From contig NZ_KI911782.1 in the NCBI RefSeq assembly GCF_000515395.1, positions 1,155,090 through 1,219,089 on the forward strand: a stretch of 64,000 nt of DNA. Reading direction: 5' to 3'. Made by a program: the position numbers and the translations under genes. Shown piece after piece: positions 18,318-27,279 of this stretch. The notes beneath the pieces were generated by a model. The model was not told the origin of the DNA. It made no database searches and saw nothing but the letters and a program-made list of their open reading frames with translations. This stretch comes from Jiangella gansuensis DSM 44835 (lineage in GTDB: Bacteria > Actinomycetota > Actinomycetes > Jiangellales > Jiangellaceae). The first letter of the stretch is position 1. The number at the start of each line of letters is the position of its first letter.

Positions 18318-19550
18318 CTACCCGAGCTGGTCGCGGCGGCGGGTCAGGTAGGCGGTCTCGGCGGTGTTGCCCGCCAGCTCGATGGCTCTGTCGTACGCGG
18401 CGCGCGCCTGCCGGCCGCGGCCCAGCCTGCGCAGGAGGTCGGCGCGGGTCGCGTGGTAGGCGTGATAGCCGGCCAACGTGTCGTCGAGCCGGTCAACGGC
18501 GGCAAGCGCCACCTCGGGGCCGTCCAGCTCGGCGACGGCGATGGCCCGGTTGAGGGCGACGATCGGCGACGGGTCGAGCCGGACGAGCTGGTCGTAGAGG
18601 GCGACGACCTGCGACCAGTCGGTGTCGCGCATGTCGCGGGCGGAGGTGTGCACGGCGTTGATCGCGGCGAGGATCTGATAGCGACCCGGAGCCACCCCGG
18701 CGGCCAGGCGCTCGCGCACCAGCCGGTGGCCCTCGGCGATGAGCGCCGCGTCCCAGGCCCCACGGTCCTGCTCGCCGAGGGTGACCAGTTCGCCGCCGGC
18801 CGACACGCGGGCGGTGCGGCGGGCCTCGGTGAGCAGCATCAGAGCCAGCAGCCCGGCCACCTCACCGTCCTGCGGCAGGAGGGCGCGGACCAGGCGGGTG
18901 AGCCGGATCGCCTCGGCGGTCAGGTCGTGGCGTACGGGGTCGGAGTCCGGGCCGCTGGCTAGGTAGCCCTCGTTGAAGACGAGGAAGAGGACGGCGAGAA
19001 CGCCGGAGACGCGTGCCGGGAGGTCGTCCGCGCCCGGTACCCGGTAGGGGATGCGAGCGGCCTTGATCTTGGCCTTCGCGCGGGTGATCCGCTGGCCCAT
19101 GGCGGTCTCCTGCACCAGGAAGGCGCGGGCGATCTCGGGCACGGTCAGACCGCCGACCATGCGCAGCGTCAGCGCCACGCGGGACTCCATCGCGAGCGCC
19201 GGGTGACAGCAGGTGAAGATCAGCCGGAGCCGCTCGTCGTCGATGGCGCCGAGAGGCTCGACCGGGTTGTCGTCGTACAGCATCCGAGCCTCCTTCTGTT
19301 TGTCGTCGCGCTTGTTCTCGCGCCGGATCCGGTCGATGGCCTTGCGGTTGGCGGTGGTGGTCAGCCAGGCGCCCGGGTTGGGCGGTACGCCGTCGGCCGG
19401 CCACCGCTCGACGGCGGTCGCGAACGCGTCGGCAGCGGCCTCCTCGGCGATGTCGAGGTCGCCGAACCGCCTGGCCAGGCCGGCGACCACCCGTGCCCAT
19501 TCCTCGTGGTGGGCACGGGTGATCGCTTCCCGGACGTCGACCATGCTCAC
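18318..19550 (-). CDS. ECF42-type RNA polymerase sigma factor with C-terminal TPR-like extension
   Basis: 410-aa extracytoplasmic-function sigma factor. Region 2 is HHEEWARVVAGLARRFGDLDIAEEAAADAF, region 4 includes LTVPEIARAFLVQETAMGQRI, and a long helical C-terminal domain (about 200-410) follows, as in the ECF42 group. The gene overlaps the DGPF (YCII) gene by 4 bp (GTGA), and ECF42 genes are typically paired with DGPF proteins. No classic membrane anti-sigma factor is seen. Its C-terminal domain is thought to replace such control in this group. Two matching promoter sequences nearby (19954-19980 and 21294-21320) suggest autoregulation. Confidence 0.92.
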   Translation of the reverse strand: MSMVDVREAITRAHHEEWARVVAGLARRFGDLDIAEEAAADAFATAVERWPADGVPPNPGAWLTTTANRKAIDRIRRENKRDDKQKEARMLYDDNPVEPLGAIDDERLRLIFTCCHPALAMESRVALTLRMVGGLTVPEIARAFLVQETAMGQRITRAKAKIKAARIPYRVPGADDLPARVSGVLAVLFLVFNEGYLASGPDSDPVRHDLTAEAIRLTRLVRALLPQDGEVAGLLALMLLTEARRTARVSAGGELVTLGEQDRGAWDAALIAEGHRLVRERLAAGVAPGRYQILAAINAVHTSARDMRDTDWSQVVALYDQLVRLDPSPIVALNRAIAVAELDGPEVALAAVDRLDDTLAGYHAYHATRADLLRRLGRGRQARAAYDRAIELAGNTAETAYLTRRRDQLG

Positions 19551-19897
19551 AGGAGCGGCCGCACCTCGATCCTCCGGTTGCAGGCCTTCGAGCCCTCGGC
19601 CGCGAGCTGGAGCGCCACGTCGAGATCGGGAGCCTCGATGACCCAGAAGCCGCCGAGGTGCTCCTTGGACTCCAGGAAGGGTCCGTCGGTGAACATCGCC
19701 TCCCCGCCCCGGTTGTCGACGATGGTGGCCGTGTTGGGCGACGCGAGGCCACCGGCGAAGACCCAGCGACCCTCCGCAGTGAGCCGGTCGTTGAACGCGT
19801 TGATCGCGGCCTGCTCCTCCGGAGTGGCGGAGCCGGCCTCGTCCGCTCGGACGCCACCCGGCAGGAACTGCTCGATCACGGAAACGAGGTACTGCAT
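19547..19897 (-). CDS. DGPF/YCII-family protein, partner of the ECF42 sigma factor
   Basis: 116 aa. Contains the family tetrapeptide DGPF within MFTDGPFLESKEHLGGFW and the strand MQYLVSVIEQ at the start. The ATG at 19897 is preceded by AGGAG at good spacing. YCII proteins have a ferredoxin-like fold with a His-Asp pair, and their biochemical role in ECF42 operons is unclear. A sigma-factor-type promoter is visible 57 bases upstream. Confidence 0.9.
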   Translation of the reverse strand: MQYLVSVIEQFLPGGVRADEAGSATPEEQAAINAFNDRLTAEGRWVFAGGLASPNTATIVDNRGGEAMFTDGPFLESKEHLGGFWVIEAPDLDVALQLAAEGSKACNRRIEVRPLL

Positions 19898-19953
19898 CTG
19901 AAGACCATCTCCTATGGTCGGGGCGCCCCTCGTGGGCAGCCTCTCATCCTTGC

Positions 19954-19980
19954 TGCGAACATCGCGGCCCCGAGCCGACA
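19954..19980 (-). promoter_or_regulatory. Putative ECF42-dependent promoter ahead of the DGPF-sigma operon
   Basis: On the minus strand TGTCGG (19980-19975) and TTCGCA (19959-19954) are separated by 15 bases. The surrounding ~58 bp (19923-19980) closely resemble 21263-21320 ahead of the RibD-like genes, with the TGTCGG, the central TCGGGGC and the GTTCG block conserved. This fits an ECF-type -35/-10 pair and self-activation. Confidence 0.6.
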
Positions 19981-20029
19981 CCGCTTCCCAGGCCGCGGGG
20001 AGAATCTCCGGGCAGGTGCCTGGATGCAC

Positions 20030-20608
20030 TCAGACGTGCAGGGTGGGCCGGTAGACGAGTTCCTGGATGTGGCCGTCGAGTGTTCGGTGCTCGATGAGCT
20101 CGAGGTCGAAGTCGGCTGCGTTCTGGAAGATCGGGTCCGCTCCGGTCTGGCCGGTGATCACCGGGAAGAGCGTGACCTGCACGCGGTCGACCAGGCCGGC
20201 GGCCATCAGCGCGCGGTTCATCGACAGGCTGCCGTGTGAGCGCAACGGCACCTCGGACTCCTCCTTGAGCCGGGCGACGACGTCGACGGCGTCACCGCTC
20301 GCGACGGTCGCGTCGGGCCAGTCGAGCGGCCCTTCCAGGGTGGTCGACACCACCGTTGCCGGTAGGTTCCTCATCCGGGTGACCCATGGGTCGCGGACCT
20401 CGGAGTCCTCGGTGCTGGAGGCCAGCATCTGCGCGAACGCCCGGTACGTGTTGGCCCCGAAGACCATCCGCTGTTCGTCGCGGTACAGGGCGAGGCGATG
20501 GTCGAGCAGCTCGGGGCCTTGCTTGCCCCAGTAGCCGGTCCAGTTGCCGGTGGCGGCGCCGAAGCCGTCGAGGCTGGAAAAGACGTCGAACGTGTAGGTA
20601 GCGGTCAT
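20030..20608 (-). CDS. RibD C-terminal/dihydrofolate reductase-fold protein, copy 1
   Basis: 192 aa with the DHFR-like fold used by RibD reductases: N-terminal strand YTFDVFSSLDGFGA, the MVFGANTYRAF helix that carries the NADPH loop, VVSTTLEGP and the glycine stretch SHGSLSMNRAL. Such small proteins are common in actinobacteria near ECF42 and DGPF genes. The reaction is unknown. It follows the second family member by 24 bp and probably shares its transcript. Confidence 0.88.
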   Translation of the reverse strand: MTATYTFDVFSSLDGFGAATGNWTGYWGKQGPELLDHRLALYRDEQRMVFGANTYRAFAQMLASSTEDSEVRDPWVTRMRNLPATVVSTTLEGPLDWPDATVASGDAVDVVARLKEESEVPLRSHGSLSMNRALMAAGLVDRVQVTLFPVITGQTGADPIFQNAADFDLELIEHRTLDGHIQELVYRPTLHV

Positions 20609-20632
20609 GGTGCTCTCCTCGAGTCACGTGGT

Positions 20633-21238
20633 TCAGGCCGAGTACTGCGGGCGCCCGGCCGGCCGGTAGGTGTGGGCTGTGATGCCGCTGGTGAAGGCTC
20701 GCGAGTCGACCAGATCGAGCGCCGCGTCCGGGCCGGCGTCGGGGAACAACCGGGTGCCCTGGCCGACGACCACGGGGTAGGTGAGCAGGATGATCTCATC
20801 GACCAGGTGGTTGTCGAGCAGCCAGCGGACCAGTCTGCCGCTGCCGTGCACCTGCAGCTCACCGCCCGGGCTGGCTTTGAGCTCGCCCACGGAGGCCGCG
20901 GCGTCGCCGGAGAGGACGGTCGTTTCCGCCCATTGCGGGTCGGTGAGCGTCGTCGAGGCCACGTACTTGGGGCGCGTGTTCAACGCCGTCCAGATGGGGC
21001 TGTCGCCCGGATCTGCCCACGTCCCCCAGGAGCCGGCGAAGATCTCGTAGGTCTGCCGGCCGAACAGGAACGCGTCGGCGCGCTGGTAGACCTGACCGAG
21101 GAACGTCTCGGCCTCGCCTTCGAACAGCGGCAGGGCCCATCCGCCGCGCTCGAATCCGTTCCGGCGGTCTTCGTCCGCCCCGCCGAGTCCCTGCATCACC
21201 CCGTCGACGGAGACATTGGTGACGGTCGTCAGTTTCAT
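20633..21238 (-). CDS. RibD C-terminal/dihydrofolate reductase-fold protein, copy 2
   Basis: 201 aa of the same superfamily: MKLTTVTNVSVDGVMQG, AFLFGRQTYEIFAGSW, VASTTLTDPQW, VHGSGRLVRWLL and YPVVVGQGTRLF are the usual landmarks. The two neighbours are clearly diverged from each other. Its upstream region carries the same sigma-type promoter block as the DGPF-sigma operon, so it belongs to the same predicted regulon. Confidence 0.9.
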   Translation of the reverse strand: MKLTTVTNVSVDGVMQGLGGADEDRRNGFERGGWALPLFEGEAETFLGQVYQRADAFLFGRQTYEIFAGSWGTWADPGDSPIWTALNTRPKYVASTTLTDPQWAETTVLSGDAAASVGELKASPGGELQVHGSGRLVRWLLDNHLVDEIILLTYPVVVGQGTRLFPDAGPDAALDLVDSRAFTSGITAHTYRPAGRPQYSA

Positions 21239-21293
21239 GATCGCGGTTTCCTTGTCCTCGCGGCGCCCCTCGCAGGCGACCTCTTACCCCTGC

Positions 21294-21320
21294 TACGAAC
21301 GCCGCTGCCCCGATCCGACA
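21294..21320 (-). promoter_or_regulatory. Putative ECF42-dependent promoter ahead of the RibD-like genes
   Basis: Minus strand TGTCGG (21320-21315) and TTCGTA (21299-21294) with a 15-base spacer, in a ~58-bp block (21263-21320) that matches 19923-19980 in most positions. It lies 56 bases upstream of the ATG at 21238. Confidence 0.6.
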
Positions 21321-21390
21321 CTGCGCCCCGGTTTCCTTCGGATCTTTTCGTCTGCCGGACGCTCGGATCGTTCCCAGACCTGCGTTCGGC

Positions 21391-21876
21391 TCAGAAAAGG
21401 CGCTCCACCAAGTCGGAGAGGTGCCGCAGCAGGGGTACGACGAGCGCTCGCTCGGCCGGGGAGAGGTCGTCCCAGGCGCCCGCGAGGTGCCCGGCTACGA
21501 CGTCGCGTTTGGCCGCGAGCAGTTCCGTGCCCCGCTCGGTCAGTTCCAGGGCGTGCCGCCGGCCGTCGCCGCCGTTGTCGCCGTGACGGACCAGGCCGTC
21601 GCGGATCAGCGCACCGGCACTGCGGGTGACGGTGGGCTGGGTCAGCCCGGTCAACTGCGCAACCGCACCGACGCCGTCGCGGCCGCATTCCTCGATGGCG
21701 TCGAGCAACACCAGCTGTGGCACGGTGATGTCGTCGAACAGGGGCTGCAGCCGGCCGCGGGTGCGCCGGGCGGTCGCGAGGAACGCCATGAGCGCATCGG
21801 CGAACTCGCGCGCTTCGCCGCCGGACGTGGTCACCGTACGGCCCAGTGCGCCGCTGGTATGCGTGTGATCGGCCAT
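21391..21876 (-). CDS. MarR-family transcriptional regulator
   Basis: 161 aa. The winged helix-turn-helix covers about 55-120: VAQLTGLTQPTVTRSAGALIRDGLV is the recognition segment and HALELTERG is the wing. The helical ends form the dimer. It lies upstream of the RibD-like genes on the same strand but is separated by their own promoter, so it may be an independent unit. Ligand unknown. Confidence 0.88.
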   Translation of the reverse strand: MADHTHTSGALGRTVTTSGGEAREFADALMAFLATARRTRGRLQPLFDDITVPQLVLLDAIEECGRDGVGAVAQLTGLTQPTVTRSAGALIRDGLVRHGDNGGDGRRHALELTERGTELLAAKRDVVAGHLAGAWDDLSPAERALVVPLLRHLSDLVERLF

Positions 21877-22197
21877 GCGGGACCTCCGTACTCCTCGAGT
21901 GGAATGAAACCACCAGCGGCCGCGGGCCGCTCGACCGAGTCCGTCTCAGGACCGGAACCCCGGGTCGGGAATGAACTCGGGAGAGGATGGGTTGTACGGG
22001 ACGGTCGTAGTTTTTGTGTTGTCGTGTTCCGCACGCTCGCACGGAACTTTCGTTGCGGGCGCGCTGCTTGCGTTCATTGCTCTTCCGTCCGAGGAACCAT
22101 CTCGGGCGTCAGGTCACTGGAGAAGTTGCGTCGTCTAGAACCGGCCCGGGACCACCGCACGGTGCGGTGCCCGTATCCAGCCCTGTGAGGAGCATTC
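21877..22197 (+). other. Leader and divergent promoter region of the cold-shock gene
   Basis: 320 bases between the MarR start and the cold-shock ATG with no gene. A small perfect hairpin, CACCGCA-cgg-TGCGGTG (22153-22169), sits about 29 bases before the ATG, close to the ribosome-binding site GTGAGGAG. Long structured leaders are usual for cold-shock mRNAs, so this may take part in temperature control. A promoter could not be placed confidently. Confidence 0.5.
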
Positions 22198-22398
22198 ATG
22201 ACTCAGGGAACTGTCAAGTGGTTCAACGCGGAGAAGGGCTTCGGCTTCATCTCCCGCGAGGACGGACCGGACGTGTTCGTGCACTACTCCGAGATCGACG
22301 GCGCCGGCTTCCGGAGCCTCGAGGAGGACCAGCGCGTCGAGTTCGAGCTCGCGCAAGGCCCGAAGGGTCCGCAGGCCACGAGCGTTCGCGCCGTCTGA
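22198..22398 (+). CDS. cspA: Cold-shock protein (CspA family)
   Basis: Single OB-fold RNA chaperone of 66 aa that melts mRNA structure. RNP1 KGFGFI and RNP2 VFVHY are intact and the start [13 protein letters not shown] is canonical. The AGGAG ribosome site is 6-7 bases before the ATG, and a strong hairpin follows the stop. It is convergent with a DEAD-box RNA helicase, another RNA-remodelling function. Confidence 0.97.
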   Translation: MTQGTVKWFNAEKGFGFISREDGPDVFVHYSEIDGAGFRSLEEDQRVEFELAQGPKGPQATSVRAV

Positions 22399-22438
22399 TC
22401 CGCTGGTAGGCAACGCCTACCGAGGACCTGACTGACGA

Positions 22439-22466
22439 GGGGCCGGCACCATCAGGTGCCGGCCCC
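22439..22466. terminator. Bidirectional terminator between the cold-shock and helicase genes
   Basis: Perfect 12-bp stem GGGGCCGGCACC (22439-22450) and its inverse (22455-22466) with a tetraloop ATCA, followed by TTCT. It lies between two convergent stops and could serve both. Confidence 0.85.
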
Positions 22467-22480
22467 TTCTCGCGTCCGCA

Positions 22481-24169
22481 CTACCGGGTCGCGGACCGTT
22501 TCGACGGGTACCGCTCGCGACGCACGGTCGCCTTCCGGCCCTTGATCGTGGTGCTCCGCATCGCCGCGATGACCTCGTCGGCCGTCGCCTCCGGAACCTC
22601 CACGAGCGAGAACCGGTCAGCGATCTCGATCGCGCCGATGTCGCGACCGGTCAGGCGGGACTCCCCGGCGATCGCGCCGACGAGGTCCTGCGGCCGGATT
22701 CCGGCCCGCCGCCCGACGCCCAGATAGATGCGCGTGGTGGCGGCGTTCGGATCGCCGCCGCGTTGCCGGCCGGCCTTCGCCGACCGCTGCTTCCGCCCGT
22801 CGGCGGAGACGGGGGCGACCTCGGGGATGTCCTCCTCGTCCGTTCCGCCGGTGGTGGCCTCGTGCGCCAGCTTCACGCCGGCCAGGGCCACGTCGACGAT
22901 GTCGAACTCGTCGGTCAGGGTCTCGATCACGGTGCGGAACTGCGCCAGGTCGTCGGTGAGCAGGATCTCCCGGAGCGCGGCACGCGTCAGGTCGAGCCGG
23001 CGCGTGCGCAGCTCGGCGACGGTGGGCACCTTCTCAACCGCGATGCGTTGCTTCGTCAGACGTTCGATCGCCTTGAGCATGCGGTGTTCACGCGGCTCCG
23101 CGAGCGTGATCGCCACGCCTTCTCGCCCCGCACGCCCGACCCGGCCGATCCGGTGGACGTACGCCTCCGCCGCGGCGGGCACGTTGTAGTTCACGACGTG
23201 CGTGAGCTGCTCGATGTCCAGTCCCCGGGCGGCGACGTCGGTGGCGACGACCAGTTCTGTCGTGGCGGCACGCAGCCGCCCCATCACCCGGTTCCGCTGC
23301 TCCTGGTCCATCCCGCCGTGCAGGGCCTCGGCCCGGTACCCGCGCCCGTTCAGCGCTTCCGTCAGCTCGTCGACCTCCTGCCGGGTGCGGCAGAACACGA
23401 TGGCCGCCGCGGGCGCCTCGACGTCCAGCACCCGCCCGAGCACGGCGGGCTTGTGCGCCCGGGCGACGATGTACGCGCTCTGCCGAACCAGCGGCGTGCT
23501 GCCCTCACTCGTCGGGATGAGACCGATCTCGATCCGGACCGGGTCGCTCAGATGACGGCGCGCGATCCGGTCCAGCCGCGCCGGCATGGTGGCCGAGAAC
23601 AGCACGGTCTGCCGGCCGGTGGGGGTCTGCTCCAGGATCGCCTCGATGTCCTCGGCGAAGCCCATGTCGAGCATCTCGTCCGCCTCGTCCAGCACGACCG
23701 TCTCCAGGCCGTCCAGGTTCAGCGTGCCCCGGGCGATGTGGTCCAGGGCGCGACCGGGCGTGGCGACGACGACGTCGACCCCGCGCGCGAGCGCCGCCAG
23801 CTGCCGCCCGATGGGCTGCCCGCCGTAGACCGGGAGCACCCGCACCCCGAGTTCGCGGCCGTAGCGGTGGAACGCTTGTGAGACCTGTTCGGCGAGTTCG
23901 CGAGTGGGCGTGAGCACCAGGGCGACGGGGCCGGCGCCCCGGCCGTCCGGGGACAGCCGCTGCAACACCGGCAGCGCGAACGCCGCCGTCTTCCCGGTAC
24001 CGGTGGCGGCCTGGCCGAGGAGGTCCCGATCGGCCAGCAGCGGTGGGATCGCCGCGAGCTGGATAGGGGTGGGTTCCTCGTACCCCAGTGTCGACAGGGC
24101 GCGGATCAACTCCGGTCGCAACGCCAGATCGGCGAAACCGGCGCCGTCGTCGGGCTCGTTCACAGTCAT
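22481..24169 (-). CDS. deaD: DEAD-box ATP-dependent RNA helicase (DeaD/CsdA type)
   Basis: 562 aa. The Q motif (GYEEPTPIQ), motif I ATGTGKT, Ia PTRELAEQ, II DEAD, III SAT and VI HRIGRVGRAG are all present. The C-terminal region contains TTRIYLGVGRRAGIRPQDLVG, the DbpA-like RNA-binding domain that targets structured RNA such as rRNA. The ATG at 24169 is chosen; the in-frame extension lacks domain content. It probably helps ribosome assembly or mRNA unwinding in the cold, fitting the convergent cold-shock gene. Confidence 0.95.
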   Translation of the reverse strand: MTVNEPDDGAGFADLALRPELIRALSTLGYEEPTPIQLAAIPPLLADRDLLGQAATGTGKTAAFALPVLQRLSPDGRGAGPVALVLTPTRELAEQVSQAFHRYGRELGVRVLPVYGGQPIGRQLAALARGVDVVVATPGRALDHIARGTLNLDGLETVVLDEADEMLDMGFAEDIEAILEQTPTGRQTVLFSATMPARLDRIARRHLSDPVRIEIGLIPTSEGSTPLVRQSAYIVARAHKPAVLGRVLDVEAPAAAIVFCRTRQEVDELTEALNGRGYRAEALHGGMDQEQRNRVMGRLRAATTELVVATDVAARGLDIEQLTHVVNYNVPAAAEAYVHRIGRVGRAGREGVAITLAEPREHRMLKAIERLTKQRIAVEKVPTVAELRTRRLDLTRAALREILLTDDLAQFRTVIETLTDEFDIVDVALAGVKLAHEATTGGTDEEDIPEVAPVSADGRKQRSAKAGRQRGGDPNAATTRIYLGVGRRAGIRPQDLVGAIAGESRLTGRDIGAIEIADRFSLVEVPEATADEVIAAMRSTTIKGRKATVRRERYPSKRSATR

Positions 24170-24313
24170 CGATCGCCTACCGTACCCACTCCGTGCGACG
24201 ACACCGGCATCGCTGATGGCCGCGCCCGATGCGGGCTCCCCTAAGCTGGCGGACGGTTGACCCGGCGGGCGAACCCGGTCGGCCACGGTGGCGCGGCGGC
24301 GACGGGAGGTCAG

Positions 24314-27235
24314 GTGGAACGTCAGCTTGCCCGCACCGCCCGCCCGATCGAATCGACCGGCCCCGCCTTCGTCGGCCGCGACCGCGAACTGGCGGCCGTC
24401 GCGGAAGCCCTCACCGGCGGGCCGGCGCTGGTGCTGGTGGAGGGCGAGGCCGGCATCGGCAAGACCCGTCTGCTGCAGGAGAGCCTGCGCGGACTCGACG
24501 AGCTGACCGTGCTGGCCGCTGCCTGCCCGCCCATGGCCGAGCCGTTCCCGCTAGGGCCCCTGGTCGATGCCCTGCACCGCCGCTCCATCGACGGCGTCGA
24601 GCTGACCCCGCTGGCCGGTGCGCTGCGGCCACTGTTCCCGGAGTGGGCCGAGCACCTGCCGCCGGCGCTGGAGCCGCTGGAGGATCCCAGCTCCACCCGG
24701 CACCGGCTGTTCCGGGCCCTCGTCGAGCTGGTCGAACGGTCCGGCGTCGACGTGCTGGTCCTGGAGGACGCGCACTGGGCCGACGCGGCCACCTTGGAGT
24801 TCCTGCCGATGCTGTGCGCCTCCAGCGACCGCGACCTCAGCCTGGTCGTCACCTACCGCGCCACCGACGTGCCGGCAGGGTCGCCGCTGCTGCGGCTCAC
24901 GTCGCGCCCACCGGCCGGGCTGCGGAGGCTGAGCCTGACGCTGCAACCGCTCGGCGTCGACGCCACCACCGCGCTGGTGGCGTCCATCTTCGCCACCGAC
25001 GACGTGTCGGCGGAGTTCGTCTCGTTCCTGCACCGGCACACAGGAGGCGTGCCGCTGGCGGTCGAGGAGAGCGTCTCACTGCTGCGCGACCGTGGCGACA
25101 TCGTCCGCCGCGGCGGCGAGTGGTCGCGGCGCGCACTCGACGAGCTGCAGGTGCCGCCGACGGTGCGCGACTCGGTTCTCGAGCGGGTGGCCCGGCTGGC
25201 ACCGGAGGCGCGGCGGATCCTGGCCGCGGCAGCCGTGCTGACGGATCCCGCCGACGAGCCGACCCTGGCCGCCGTCGCCGGCCTGGACGAAGAGGACGCC
25301 CGGTTCGGGCTGGCCGAGGCGCTCTCGTCCGGGCTGGTCCGCGAGGCCGCCGCGGGCCGGTTCGTGTGCCGGCACGCGCTGGCGTCCCGGGCCATCGAGG
25401 AGGCCACACCGGCGTCCGAACGCCGGCACCTGCACCGCAAGGCCGCCGAGGCGCTACAGGGCTCGGGGACGGCGCCGGTGGCCCGGCTCAGCCGGCACTA
25501 CCGTGAGGCCGGCGACGTCGCCGCCTGGAGCCGGTACGCCGAGGCGGCCGCGGACCTGGCGCTGGAGTCCGGCGAGGACCGCGCCGCCGTCGTCGTCCTT
25601 CATGAGCTGCTCACCACGGCCGACCATCCGCCGGACCGGCATGCCCGCCTGGTGCGAAGCCTGGGCGAGGCCGCTACCTGGGGCGTCGCAGCCCTGGGCG
25701 ACCTGGCGCTGGAGGTGGCCGAAACGCTGAGCTCTGCCCTGGAGCGCTACGACCTGCCGGCCGCCCAGCGCGGGGAGATCCGGGTGCTGTTGGGCCGGCT
25801 GTGGCTGCAACTCGGCGACTTCGACGCCGGCATCTCGCAGGTCGAGGCGGCGGTGGCCGACCTCGCCGAGCGGCCGGAACTCGCGGTCCGGGCGATGATC
25901 TCGCTTGCCTATCCGCGCGGCCACGACTGGCCGGTCAGCCGGCACCTGGAGTGGCTGGGCCGCGCCACCCGGGCCATGCCGCACCTGCCCGAGGCCGAGC
26001 GCGTCTGGTTCGACGTCGACCGCGCCAGCGCTCTGCTGATGATGGGTGAGGAGTCGGGTTGGTCGGCCGCGGCCGAGTTGGCCGGCGAGGCCACCACCCT
26101 GTTCGATCAGCGGCAACTGGCGCGCGGCCTGATGAACGTCGGCCACTCGGCCATCGGCTGGGGCCGCGACGACGACGCCCGCCGGCAGCTCGACCGGGCG
26201 ATCGAGCTGCTCGCGTCCACCGGCTACCAGCGCCTCATGAACTCCGCCCTGATCACCCGGGCGCTCGTCGACTGGCATGCCGGTGCCTGGGACGGCCTGG
26301 CAGACCGGGTCGGTGAGCTGGCCGACAGCGACGACACCCTGCCCGAGGCGCTGCTCGAGGCGCGAATGCTGCTGGGCCTCGCCGGACTCGCCGACGGCCG
26401 GCGAGCGGACGCGGAGGAGCACCTGCGCACCGTCGTCGCGGAGGCGGGGCGGCGCGGCCTGGTCGACGTGCACGCCGCCCCCACCGGCGCGCTGGGCCGG
26501 CTGTATCTCGCCGACGACGCCGTCGACGACGCTCTGCAGGTCACCGGCCCGGCGATGGCGACCATCGTGCGCAAGGAGCTCTGGCTGTGGGCCGCCGACC
26601 TCGCGCCGGCACACGTCGAAGGGCTGGTGCGGGCGGGACGCCTGGCCGAGGCCGGTGAGCTGGTGGACCGGTTCGCCGCCGGGCTGGCCGGCCGGGACAT
26701 GCCGGCCTCGCGGGCCGCGCTGCTGGTCTGCCAGGGACTGGTGGCCGCCGACGACGCCACGGCCGCGGACCTGTTCGGGCAGGCCGCCGAGGCCTGGTCG
26801 CGGCTGCCCCGTCCGTACGCGGAACTGCTCGCCCGGGAACGACGCGCCCGTAGCCTCCTGGCCGCAGGCAGTGCCGGCGACGCCGCGCTGGACCTGCTCA
26901 CCTCGGTCCAGCGGCGGCTGCGGGAACTGGGCGCACGGTGGGACGCCGACCGGGTGGCCCAGCTGATGCGCGGGCAGGGTGTCGACGTTGCCCGCGCCTG
27001 GCGCGGCGGCCGGCGCGGCTACGGCGACCGGCTGTCGCCGCGGGAACTCGAGGTGGCCCGGCTGGTCGCGCAGGGGCTCACCAACCGGCAGGTCGCGGAG
27101 TCGCTCTACCTGTCGCCACGAACCGTCGACCGGCACCTGAGCGCCGCCATGCGGAAGCTGGCGGTGAGGTCGCGGACGGCGCTGGCGGTGGCCATCACCG
27201 CCGACGCGGCGGCCACCGACCCCAAGATTGGGTGA
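24314..27235 (+). CDS. LAL-type LuxR regulator (large ATP-binding)
   Basis: About 973 aa. The N-terminal AAA-type ATPase has Walker A GEAGIGKTRLL and Walker B VLVLEDAHWADAATLEFL. A long helical, TPR-like middle follows. The C-terminal LuxR helix-turn-helix is LSPRELEVARLVAQGLTNRQVAESLYLSPRTV. The GTG at 24314 has GGGAGG four bases before it; a TTG at 24257 is an alternative start giving 992 aa. LAL proteins usually activate nearby or distant secondary metabolism or sugar genes. The target is not evident, though the subtilase gene lies downstream beyond the repeat island. Confidence 0.85.
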   Translation: MERQLARTARPIESTGPAFVGRDRELAAVAEALTGGPALVLVEGEAGIGKTRLLQESLRGLDELTVLAAACPPMAEPFPLGPLVDALHRRSIDGVELTPLAGALRPLFPEWAEHLPPALEPLEDPSSTRHRLFRALVELVERSGVDVLVLEDAHWADAATLEFLPMLCASSDRDLSLVVTYRATDVPAGSPLLRLTSRPPAGLRRLSLTLQPLGVDATTALVASIFATDDVSAEFVSFLHRHTGGVPLAVEESVSLLRDRGDIVRRGGEWSRRALDELQVPPTVRDSVLERVARLAPEARRILAAAAVLTDPADEPTLAAVAGLDEEDARFGLAEALSSGLVREAAAGRFVCRHALASRAIEEATPASERRHLHRKAAEALQGSGTAPVARLSRHYREAGDVAAWSRYAEAAADLALESGEDRAAVVVLHELLTTADHPPDRHARLVRSLGEAATWGVAALGDLALEVAETLSSALERYDLPAAQRGEIRVLLGRLWLQLGDFDAGISQVEAAVADLAERPELAVRAMISLAYPRGHDWPVSRHLEWLGRATRAMPHLPEAERVWFDVDRASALLMMGEESGWSAAAELAGEATTLFDQRQLARGLMNVGHSAIGWGRDDDARRQLDRAIELLASTGYQRLMNSALITRALVDWHAGAWDGLADRVGELADSDDTLPEALLEARMLLGLAGLADGRRADAEEHLRTVVAEAGRRGLVDVHAAPTGALGRLYLADDAVDDALQVTGPAMATIVRKELWLWAADLAPAHVEGLVRAGRLAEAGELVDRFAAGLAGRDMPASRAALLVCQGLVAADDATAADLFGQAAEAWSRLPRPYAELLARERRARSLLAAGSAGDAALDLLTSVQRRLRELGARWDADRVAQLMRGQGVDVARAWRGGRRGYGDRLSPRELEVARLVAQGLTNRQVAESLYLSPRTVDRHLSAAMRKLAVRSRTALAVAITADAAATDPKIG

Positions 27236-27279
27236 TCTGCCCACTCGCGAGCGGCGCCTGCGAAGCTGATCGTGGCTCC

